A stretch of DNA of 64,000 nucleotides from Planctomycetota bacterium (lineage in GTDB: Bacteria; Planctomycetota; Phycisphaerae; UBA1845), in the NCBI GenBank assembly GCA_029558835.1, contig JAKQDH010000012.1, positions 1 through 64,000 of the forward strand, written 5' to 3'. The translations under genes and the position numbers were made by a program. Below the pieces are notes generated by a model. It had not been told where the DNA came from. It saw nothing but the letters and a program-made list of their open reading frames with translations, and ran no database searches. Positions 14,117 to 21,804 of this stretch are shown in pieces. Within the stretch, counting starts at the first letter, position 1. Each line of letters begins with the position of its first letter.

Positions 14117-16498
14117 ATGGTCAACGAGTGCCCGGTCTGTCATCACGCCATCGACGTCGTCCGCTTCCTGCTCAAACGACCGCCTTGGTCGTGTGCGGGC
14201 TGCGCTTCGCTGCTGACACCCAGTCCCATCCGTCGCCACTTGGCGAGGCTGCCGGCCGTGGCTGCCATGCTGATCGTAACGGGCTACGGCTACGAGCCGG
14301 TGCGGGCTGCGTGGGGGCCGGCCGCGGCGGCCATCGGCTCCCTGCTCGTCTGCATCCCCGTTATGCTGCTCGTCTGGCTACCGGTTTGCGTACTCCTGGA
14401 CCGGGCGCTGGTCAGCACGCGACGCGGATTCCGGTGCCAGAACTGCAGTTACGATCTGCGCGGGCAGACGCAGCCACGCTGCCCGGAGTGCGGGCGGGTA
14501 TTCAGTGAGGTGGAGAGCGCTCAGATGTACGTCGCCGACCCGACCACGATCGTCCAGCGCATCGCCCCCCGCGGGCGCTACGTCTGGTGGACCCTGTACC
14601 TCGTGCTGGTGGTGGCTTTGTTGGCCTGCGTGATGACGACCCTGTTGATGTGGCGAAACGCCACCCTCCGCAACGCCGCGCCGCCGGTCTCCATGAGCAC
14701 GACACCCATGGCCGCGCTGAGCACAACGCCGACTTCGGCACCGCCGGTCACCCCAACGACCGCCCCGGCCGACCGGCTTGCCTGGTGGCGCGAGGCGCGC
14801 TTCGGCATGTTCATTCACTGGGGCCCGGTCAGCCTCAAAGGGACCGAGATCGGCTGGTCACGCGGCGGGGAGCGGCGCGGCTACGGCAGCAGCGGCACGG
14901 AGATCCCGATCGACGTGTACGACAACCTGTACCGGGAGTTCAATCCGACCGCCTTTGACGCCCGCGAGTGGGTCGCTATCGCCAAGTCCGCCGGCATGCG
15001 GTACATGGTCTTCACCAGCCGGCATCATGACGGCTTCAGCATGTTCGACACACGGGCGGACGATTACCGCATCACCAGCCCCGCCAGCCCGTTTGGCCGG
15101 GACGTCGTGAAGGAGCTGGCCGACGCGTGCCGCGCGGCCGGCCTGCCCTTCGGCGTGTACTACTCGCAGCCGAACTGGCACCACTCGGATGCCTTCACGC
15201 CCGATCGGCATGATCGCTACCTCGAGTACTTGCGTACCCAGGTGCGCGAGCTGTGCACGAACTACGGCCCGTTGGCGGTATTCTGGTTCGACGGGCTGGG
15301 CAAGCCGGCGACAAGTTACGACGGCGAAGGGCTCGTGCGCATCATCCGCGAGTTGCAGCCGCAGGCGCTCATCAACAACCGCACCGGCCTGCCCGAGGAC
15401 TTCGATACGCCGGAGCAGGCGATCGGGCGTTTTCAGATTGACCGGCCGTGGGAGAGCTGCATCACGATCTGTCGGCAATGGGCATGGAAACCTGACGATG
15501 AGCTCAAGTCGCTCCGCGACTGCGTGCAAACGCTGGTGAACTGCGCCGGGGCCGACGGCAATCTGCTGCTTAACGTCGGCCCGATGCCGACGGGGCAGAT
15601 CGAGCCGCGCCAGGTCGAGCGGCTGCGCGAGATCGGCGCCTGGCTGGCCGAGAAAGGAGAGAGCATCTACGGCACGCGCGGCGGACCGCTGATGCCCGGT
15701 CCCTGGGGCGTCAGCACCCGCCGCGGCCAGCGCGTCTACCTGCACGTCCTTGACTGGTTCGCCGATCCGCTTCGCGTGCCGGACCTGGGGGTGCCGGTGA
15801 CGCGTTGTCACCTGCTCAGCGGCCCCGAAATTCCCCTCGAACGAACCAAAGACGGTTACCTCATCAGATTGTCCGCTCTTCCCCCTCTCCCCTCAGGGGG
15901 AGAGGGTGGGGTGAGGGGGGAAGCCGCGGCGCCTCAAGCGTCGTCGCATCCCGCAAATGCCAAAGTGCGTGGCGGCGGCTCGGCAACCCCTCTCCCCTCG
16001 GGGGGAGAGGGCGGGGTGAGGGGCGAGAGCCTCGACACCATCATCGTCCTCGAACTTGCCTCCCCCGCCGATCGGATCAAGCCCATTGCGTGGTCCTCCG
16101 GCTCTCTGACGGCCGGCAAGCCCGCGTCAGCCTCCAACGTCTTCGGCAATCAGGCGGAGTTCGGCCCGGACAAGGCCGTCGATGACCAACCCGGCACGCG
16201 CTGGGCCACCGACTACGGCGTGCGCAGCGCCTGGCTCGAAGTCGACTTGGGCAAGGAAACCGCCTTCGCCTCCGTCTCCATCGACGAGGAGATCGCCTTT
16301 GGTCAGCGCGTTGAGGCCTTTGAACTACAGTACAAGTCCGGCGATGAGTGGCGCACCTGCCTGACCGGCACGCGGATTGGCCGCGGCTTCCGCGCCGAAC
16401 TCGCGCCCGTCAAGGCCCGCTGCATCCGCCTGCACATCACGGCCGCCACCGAAGGCCCCACCATCCGCGAGCTGCGTCTCTGGTCGCTCCACGAATAG
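14117..16498 (+). CDS. Membrane-tethered alpha-L-fucosidase-like protein (GH29) with zinc ribbons and F5/8C domain
   Basis: A 793-residue fusion. The N-terminus has two zinc ribbons (C5/C8/C26/C29 and C107/C110/C122/C125) and hydrophobic segments at about 46-94 and 155-178. After a Thr/Pro linker, residues about 215-560 form a GH29 alpha-L-fucosidase domain (REARFGMFIHWG, TSRHHDGFSMFDT, nucleophile D392 in FWFDGLGKP). A discoidin/F5-8C carbohydrate-binding domain ends the protein (about 660-793). Two in-frame copies of a dispersed palindrome encode PLPSGGEGGVRGE twice (588-602, 624-637) between the last two domains. The ATG follows GAGGGGC. The enzyme part is probably extracytoplasmic. Confidence 0.85.
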   Translation: MVNECPVCHHAIDVVRFLLKRPPWSCAGCASLLTPSPIRRHLARLPAVAAMLIVTGYGYEPVRAAWGPAAAAIGSLLVCIPVMLLVWLPVCVLLDRALVSTRRGFRCQNCSYDLRGQTQPRCPECGRVFSEVESAQMYVADPTTIVQRIAPRGRYVWWTLYLVLVVALLACVMTTLLMWRNATLRNAAPPVSMSTTPMAALSTTPTSAPPVTPTTAPADRLAWWREARFGMFIHWGPVSLKGTEIGWSRGGERRGYGSSGTEIPIDVYDNLYREFNPTAFDAREWVAIAKSAGMRYMVFTSRHHDGFSMFDTRADDYRITSPASPFGRDVVKELADACRAAGLPFGVYYSQPNWHHSDAFTPDRHDRYLEYLRTQVRELCTNYGPLAVFWFDGLGKPATSYDGEGLVRIIRELQPQALINNRTGLPEDFDTPEQAIGRFQIDRPWESCITICRQWAWKPDDELKSLRDCVQTLVNCAGADGNLLLNVGPMPTGQIEPRQVERLREIGAWLAEKGESIYGTRGGPLMPGPWGVSTRRGQRVYLHVLDWFADPLRVPDLGVPVTRCHLLSGPEIPLERTKDGYLIRLSALPPLPSGGEGGVRGEAAAPQASSHPANAKVRGGGSATPLPSGGEGGVRGESLDTIIVLELASPADRIKPIAWSSGSLTAGKPASASNVFGNQAEFGPDKAVDDQPGTRWATDYGVRSAWLEVDLGKETAFASVSIDEEIAFGQRVEAFELQYKSGDEWRTCLTGTRIGRGFRAELAPVKARCIRLHITAATEGPTIRELRLWSLHE
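15881..15920 (+). repeat. Palindromic element inside fucosidase gene, copy 1
   Basis: CCCCCTCTCCCCTC/AGGGGGAGAGGG hairpin followed by a GGGGTGAGGG tail. It keeps the reading frame and encodes LPPLPSGGEGGVRGE. Opposite orientation to the copies at 6791, 32466 and 46181. Confidence 0.8.
15986..16023 (+). repeat. Palindromic element inside fucosidase gene, copy 2
   Basis: Near-identical to copy 1, same orientation and same reading frame, 105 bases downstream. It encodes TPLPSGGEGGVRGE. Confidence 0.8.
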
Positions 16499-17221
16499 CA
16501 GGTTCCGAGCCCGAGCATCAGGGAGTGGGCAAGCGGGAATAGCGAATGACGAAGAACGAGTGGCAAATAAAGGAACACGCGGACCGCGTCGCGCCCACGG
16601 GGAAACGGTAGACCGCGCAGCGCCGTCGCCCCCCGCAGGGAGCGCAAGCCGTCAGCCCAGGGCGAAAGCCCCGCGAACACGTGATGTACGATGAATCCAT
16701 TGAGCCCCGGAGGGGGCGCAGCGCGTAATGCACGATGTCGTACCGCGCGCCACCTTGTCTGCCCGCCGGGACTTATGCAGAGATGAAGAGGGAAGGCGCT
16801 GGCCCGCCACGGCCCAGCCCGAGCTGCCAGCCATTCTGAACGACTCGACTGGGCAGCTCCACCGATTATGGAAACCGACCCGCGCTGCGGGTGGGCGTGG
16901 CCGTGTGCGACGCGGCCAGTCTCTCCAGGTTGCGGGCGCGGGCGGCACCGCCACATGCCGGCGCTCGCCCGCGGCGAGCGTGGGCGTGCCAACCTGGTTT
17001 CCACCTGGGCATCCTCTCGGCGTGGTCCTGCGTAGAACGCAGCGCGCGTCGAGGGGGAGAATCCGGCTGGACCGGCGGAGGGGGTGACGCCGTCCTGGCG
17101 ACAACGTCGCCGCCCTCCACCGGTCCGTCACGGCTGCCAAGTGCGTGTCACCTGCGGCGTCACGCCTTCTCTCGAAGTGGTTCGTCTCAGCCAGCCGGTG
17201 CCACGGCACGCGGGGCGGTTG
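16499..17221. other. 723-base gap between convergent genes
   Basis: No gene recognised. The left part (16540-16740) looks like degenerate repeat debris. An inverted pair GGAAACC...GGTTTCC bounds about 16869-17004, with GTGGGCGTG/CACGCCCAC-type internal symmetry. A 14-bp imperfect inverted repeat (17069-17082 with 17113-17126, GGACCGGCGGAGGG) lies about 95 bases past the stop of the minus-strand PEP-CTERM gene and may end its transcript. Confidence 0.4.
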
Positions 17222-18163
17222 TTACCGGCGGCGCCGCAACAGCAGGCCGCCCACGGCCAGCAGCGCCAGCGTGCCGGGCTCGGGGACGTTGAAGAACACC
17301 GACACGTCGCTGGAGCCCATCGGGGGCAGCGGGTAAGGCGCGCCGGTGTCGATCGACAAGGCGTCGAAGTACTGGCTGATCTTCAGCGACATCGTCCGGT
17401 TGAGGAACACGTCGAACTGGTTCTCGTAGGACGACATCAGCAGCGAGCCCAGCGGATCAGTCGGGGAAATTGGCGTGTACAACCCGAAAGCCAGGGTCCG
17501 CGTCACCGAGCCACCCAGGGGGATGTCTCCAAAGTCCCAGGTGGGCACCATGTAGGAGCCCCAGGGCCGCAATTCGGGGTGAGGGTTGTCAGGCGTCCAG
17601 CAGTACCAGGCGAGCTGCTCGTAGTCGATGGCGTAGATGTTCTGGCTCAGTTCATCGCCGAAGTAGGCCCCGCCGGGGCCGGGGAAGTTGCCGACGACGC
17701 CGTCATCCGCGAAGGAAGTCGTCAGCTTCACGTCGTACAGTGTACCCTGGTAGGGCTGACGCACGATTCCGGGGAGAACATGCTCGCCGTGACTGTTGAC
17801 GCCCTCTTCCCAGGTTCCGATGGGACCGCCGTCGTTGGTGATCGTGGCGGCGACGAAGAAGCCGCCGATGCCGCCGGCCGCGTCGGGAACCAGCCCGACC
17901 ACTGTCCCCCGAATGGCCGCGGCACCCGCGAAACCGCCGCCGAGACCCGTGAGGTTGTCGTGAAACTCGTGCGTACGGTACGTTTCGTTGCCGGCCAGGT
18001 CTACGAACCACTGACCCGCGATGGCGTTCGGATCGATCGGTGGTCCACTCCAGCTCGGCACAGGCGCCAGCGGCGGCTTGGTGACGGGCAGCGCCGGTCC
18101 TGCCCACGCCGCTGACAACAACCCCAACACCACGACCAAACATACCAGACGATTCGCGTGCAT
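17222..18163 (-). CDS. PEP-CTERM sorting-domain protein
   Basis: A 313-residue exported protein of unknown function. A signal peptide (cut near SAAWAG) is followed by a beta-rich Gly/Pro/aromatic body. It closes with the tripartite PEP-CTERM tail (293-313): VPEPGTLALLAVGG, a hydrophobic helix, then RRRR. Such tails are processed by exosortases, usually with exopolysaccharide; no exosortase gene lies in this window. The start is decided by the ribosome site: GGGAGG abuts ATGGTTATG, so the second ATG (18163) has correct spacing and the first (18169) does not. Confidence 0.85.
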   Translation of the reverse strand: MHANRLVCLVVVLGLLSAAWAGPALPVTKPPLAPVPSWSGPPIDPNAIAGQWFVDLAGNETYRTHEFHDNLTGLGGGFAGAAAIRGTVVGLVPDAAGGIGGFFVAATITNDGGPIGTWEEGVNSHGEHVLPGIVRQPYQGTLYDVKLTTSFADDGVVGNFPGPGGAYFGDELSQNIYAIDYEQLAWYCWTPDNPHPELRPWGSYMVPTWDFGDIPLGGSVTRTLAFGLYTPISPTDPLGSLLMSSYENQFDVFLNRTMSLKISQYFDALSIDTGAPYPLPPMGSSDVSVFFNVPEPGTLALLAVGGLLLRRRR

Positions 18164-18600
18164 AACCATCCTCCCTTTATCCGAGACAGCAGATCGTCCC
18201 GGATGGCCCGAAATTGACCAGCAGTGGACCACGAACGCTGTTTGGGCGGCGCGGCCCCGAATCAGCCCCACGCGCGGCGGACGGCAGCGTGCCAGGCCTC
18301 CGTGCGCCGAGCTGGTCAGCCCGTGGCAATCGCGCGGTCACCGGGGCCGCAGGCCCAATGCCCTCAGGTGCAGCGCCGGAAGGTCGCGGTTCGAACCGGC
18401 CCACAGGCCGCACGTGCCCCACTTGCGCCAGCAGAAGAACTGCATGGTAGCGACTTCCGGACCGTTTTGTCCATAACAGCTTTCGGCTTTTTTTCAATTT
18501 AGCGCTGCGACGGGTAGCAGAATCGGGCGCGTGACGCCTTCCCGTGCTCTCAACGAGGGTGTGCGCCACGGAATCGTGGCACTCCGGTGTTCGATGAGCT

Positions 18601-18650
18601 TGGTGTCCCAACACCCTCGGATCCGCGGATCGGGACCGTTGGGGACACCA
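18601..18650. repeat. 50-base imperfect palindrome
   Basis: Starts TGGTGTCCCAACA and ends TTGGGGACACCA, with GGATCCGCGGATC symmetry at the centre. It could fold into one long hairpin. No other copy was noticed in the window. Confidence 0.6.
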
Positions 18651-18710
18651 GGATCGAGGTCAGGCGTCACAGCCCACTCGGCGAGCGGTGGGACCCGGGT
18701 CTGCCTATCG

Positions 18711-18812
18711 GCCTGTTGAGGAAGTAGCGCCGGCCCGCGCGGCCGGCGTAGGGGGCCTCGAGTGTATCGACTCTCAGGGCCTCAACTGCGGTCCGACCAT
18801 TCTTCAACAGGC
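18711..18812. repeat. MITE-like element with 13-bp terminal inverted repeats
   Basis: GCCTGTTGAGGAA at the left end and TTCTTCAACAGGC at the right end match at 12 of 13 positions when inverted. The 102-base element has a GC-rich palindromic interior and no coding capacity. Confidence 0.5.
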
Positions 18813-18920
18813 TGCTCTTGGGAGGGCGCGCGGAGGCGAGCGCCTGCAGCTCTGACGGGCTGCGAACCCACGACGGCAGGTGTGTCGGGGCACCGGACGC
18901 ACGTCCGGCAAGAGCCGCGC

Positions 18921-21197
18921 TCACGTCCGGTCAAGAACCGACTGGAACTCGGCGCAATCCTGCAGGTCAACGTCCGAGTCGCCGTCGAAGTTGAGGGCCG
19001 CACACGCGGGCGGCACGCTGAACGTGCCCGGACCGGTCAGGCAGTCGGTAAAGAGCACGTAGTCGGCCAGGTCCACGATGCAGTCGCCGTTGCCGTCGCC
19101 GGGGTTGCTGCATGCACATTCGAGTTGGCGGACGAAGATGGCGTCCACGCCGGCTTCGACCACTGACCCGGAACCCAGATCCGAGGCCTCGAAGCGGACC
19201 TTGACCCGGTCGCTGGGGATGACGAAATCCGTCACCCGGAATTCATACACGGTCCAGCCGGAGGAGGTCGCCGGTCCTAGAGTCTGCACGAGGGTCCAGT
19301 TCGTACCGTTGTCGGCGGAGACGTACACCTTGAATACGTCGTTATTCGGGGCGCTGCCGTAGTTGTTGGTGTACCAGACGGCGTAGCTTACCGTGGCGTC
19401 GGCGCCGGCGAGATTGAACGTCGGTGAAACCAGCCACGTGTAGCCGCCGTCCACGTCGGAATTGCAGCCGTTGGCGGCGCTGTTGTCCGTCAGGTAGCAC
19501 TGGCCGGAGCCGTCGTAGTCGGCCGGCGGATCCCCGCGGCTGCAGTTGACGGGAACCCCGCGGTCCCAGGCGCCGTCGGTGAGGGCGGGGCTCGTGCTGT
19601 TGACGACGGTCCAGCCCAGATTGGTCTCGCAGTTGTCGGCGAAGAACATGACAAACTCGCCGACGAGCGCGGTGAACGTCTCACTCGGCGCCCCGGCGGG
19701 GATGTAGGCAGTCCCGCTGCCGGCGCCCTCGGCTGAGAAGTAGAACTCCGGATGGTCCGTGCAAGCGGCCGGCGGCAGCGTGGCCTCGTAGAGGTTCCCG
19801 GAGACGAGGACCAACGGCACCGCCTGGAAGGCGCCGCCGTCATGGCGGTAGTGGAGCGTGGGGCTGCCGGGCACCAGGGTATCGTAGCTTGTGGTTACCT
19901 CGACCTGCACGGCGGTCGGCTCGCCGCCCGGCCGCACGTCCGGCAAACCGTCCGGGAAACTGAAGTGCACGCCGACCTGGTCGGCCGCGAACTGCGTCAG
20001 GTGCAGGATTGCGGGCAGGTTCTCCTCGCAGGTGGGAAGAATCTGCTCCGGCGGAAGCTCGAAGCCGTACTGGCCGGTGTCACGCAACTCGATGGTGAAA
20101 CCGAAGCGTCCCTCGGCGCCGTACACCCAGTCCACGGAGCCGCCGCTGGCCTGATAGATCGTTGAGTAAATGGGGCCCTGGTCATACTGCACTCCGTGGA
20201 CAGCGTAGATCAGAGCCTTCATCTCCAGACCTAGGGTGTTGAACGTGGTGCGGTCCGGCTCCGGGGGGAGCACGTTGGCGTAGCCGTAGGGCCACATGAT
20301 GAGCTGGGCGTAACTGTGGTAGTCCATGTAAGCGAGAATGTCGGGATGACCCACGATAAAGTCGCGGATGGCCTGTGTCTCCGGCTCGCTGAAGGCGGAC
20401 GGGCCGCGGTAGGTCTCGTCGCTGGGCGTGCCGCTGGAGCCGCCGCCGCCCCAGCCGTAGGCGAAGTTGCGGTTGAGGTCCACCCCATAGGAGCCATCGC
20501 CGTTGTTACGTCGGTTCTTGCGCCACAAGCGGTAGGTGTTCCAGCAGTAGGTGTAGCCGTCCGGGTTAACACACGGGGCAAGGTAGATGTCCAGCGTGTC
20601 CACGAGATTCTGAACGGCAGGGTCGGTGTCGTAGTTGGTGACGAGGTAGTTCGCCAGGTAGAGGACGACGGGCTCAGTGATCCACTCCCGGGCGTGGATA
20701 CCGGCGTGATAAAACACGGCCGGCTTGGGGCCGCTGCCGGGGCCGGTGATGTGCAGGACCCATAGGGGGCGCGTCTGGACGCTCTGGCCGATGCTGAAGC
20801 GTTCGCACAGGTCCGGTCGAGCGGCGATCAAGGTGTCGAGGTACTGCACAATCTCGTCGAGGGTCATGTAGTCGTCGAAGGCGCCGCGGAACGGCGAGCG
20901 GTTCAGGTGCCGCGAAGTCTCCGGCCCGATGTCGTCATCGAGAACGACGTACGACAGGCCGGACGCCTTCAGGGCGTCCACCCGCTCCGGGGGGATGCGG
21001 GCGTCGATCTGTCCGATCCCGGGGTAGTCGGTCCAGAGGTCCGGGCTGATGGTTTGCAGCAACGCGAGGTCGGCTTCGCTTTGCACGTTCACCCGCACGA
21101 GCTGGTGGCCGGCAAAGCTGACCCGAGGCTCCTGGGCCACGCCGGCGGCTGCCGGCAGGCACACTCCTATGACCGCGCACCATACTAGACGCCGCAT
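18921..21197 (-). CDS. Secreted M14 zinc carboxypeptidase with dockerin-like tail
   Basis: A 758-residue exported metallocarboxypeptidase. After a signal peptide (about 1-21) and a propeptide-like region, the M14 catalytic domain spans about 105-415. Zinc ligands are H168 and E171 (GIHAREW) and H294 (MDYHSY); the catalytic Glu is E370 (IELRDTG). It is followed by a beta-sandwich region with FYFSAEG, a jelly-roll-like module (about 525-690), and two EF-hand-like dockerin repeats (GDGNGDCIVDLADYVLF and DGDSDVDLQDCAEF) at the C-terminus. The ATG has AAGGGAGA upstream. It is divergent from a paralogue at 21805 with the same plan. Confidence 0.9.
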   Translation of the reverse strand: MRRLVWCAVIGVCLPAAAGVAQEPRVSFAGHQLVRVNVQSEADLALLQTISPDLWTDYPGIGQIDARIPPERVDALKASGLSYVVLDDDIGPETSRHLNRSPFRGAFDDYMTLDEIVQYLDTLIAARPDLCERFSIGQSVQTRPLWVLHITGPGSGPKPAVFYHAGIHAREWITEPVVLYLANYLVTNYDTDPAVQNLVDTLDIYLAPCVNPDGYTYCWNTYRLWRKNRRNNGDGSYGVDLNRNFAYGWGGGGSSGTPSDETYRGPSAFSEPETQAIRDFIVGHPDILAYMDYHSYAQLIMWPYGYANVLPPEPDRTTFNTLGLEMKALIYAVHGVQYDQGPIYSTIYQASGGSVDWVYGAEGRFGFTIELRDTGQYGFELPPEQILPTCEENLPAILHLTQFAADQVGVHFSFPDGLPDVRPGGEPTAVQVEVTTSYDTLVPGSPTLHYRHDGGAFQAVPLVLVSGNLYEATLPPAACTDHPEFYFSAEGAGSGTAYIPAGAPSETFTALVGEFVMFFADNCETNLGWTVVNSTSPALTDGAWDRGVPVNCSRGDPPADYDGSGQCYLTDNSAANGCNSDVDGGYTWLVSPTFNLAGADATVSYAVWYTNNYGSAPNNDVFKVYVSADNGTNWTLVQTLGPATSSGWTVYEFRVTDFVIPSDRVKVRFEASDLGSGSVVEAGVDAIFVRQLECACSNPGDGNGDCIVDLADYVLFTDCLTGPGTFSVPPACAALNFDGDSDVDLQDCAEFQSVLDRT

Positions 21198-21515
21198 GTT
21201 GATCTCCCTTCCAGGCACAAGAACCCCCCTCGACCTACCGGGCGAACCGCGCCACGCACTGCCCGGCGACGATGGAAGGTCAGGACGGCCTTGCGCGCTT
21301 GAACGAACAGCAGGTTCTCACCCCGATTGCTGAACCCCCAACCCCCGGGGCGGACGCCAACTGTGGGTCAGCGTCTCTGCAGTCTGGCCGATCCGGCAGG
21401 TGGGCCGCCCGCACCGCTTGGCCATTGTACCACCTCGGGACGCGCGGTCCAAGGGTCTCGGAACGGGTTCTGCACGTCGGCCGGCGGGCGTGCCCCTGGG
21501 TCGAACGAGAATGCC

Positions 21516-21590
21516 GCGTCGCCCCCCGCGGGGGATGTGCAAGGTACGGACGTTGCGGTCTCCCACGTCGGCCGCGGGGGTCGGCGCCAC
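21516..21590. repeat. GTCGGCC-type dispersed element
   Basis: Left part GCGTCGCCCCCCGCGGGGG and right part CCCACGTCGGCCGCGGGGG resemble the two ends of the 57060-57160 copy, in the same order, with a shorter middle. Confidence 0.45.
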
Positions 21591-21609
21591 GCGGCGCCGC
21601 GAGTTGCCC

Positions 21610-21639
21610 TTGCTCTGCGGCCCCTGACCGTGGTACACT
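21610..21639 (+). promoter_or_regulatory. Possible promoter for second M14 gene
   Basis: TTGCTC (21610-21615), an 18-base spacer and TACACT (21634-21639), 165 bases before the ATG at 21805. Confidence 0.3.
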
Positions 21640-21804
21640 GCGCGTACTGCATGCGTACCAGCCCGGATGGGGGTGGGGCTCGTGGTCCGATAGGCACAAG
21701 ACCGCGGCGGGCGGCCGGCACCGCAGACGGGGGGCGTCTGTGCGGGCCTGACGTCGGCACTCCACCGGGTCCCTCCGCAACTGGGGAGAAAGGAAGAGGA
21801 AACC

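Larger units (their letters stand above)
18164..18920. other. 757-base gap with nested inverted repeats
   Basis: No gene recognised. It contains a short hairpin GCCACGGAATCGTGGC near 18565, the 50-base palindrome at 18601-18650 and a terminal-inverted-repeat element at 18711-18812 (listed separately). A T-rich run is at about 18489-18495. Confidence 0.45.
21198..21804. other. 607-base divergent region between two M14 genes
   Basis: Must contain the promoters of both carboxypeptidase genes. It also holds a copy of the GTCGGCC element (21516-21590). No gene recognised. Confidence 0.4.
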
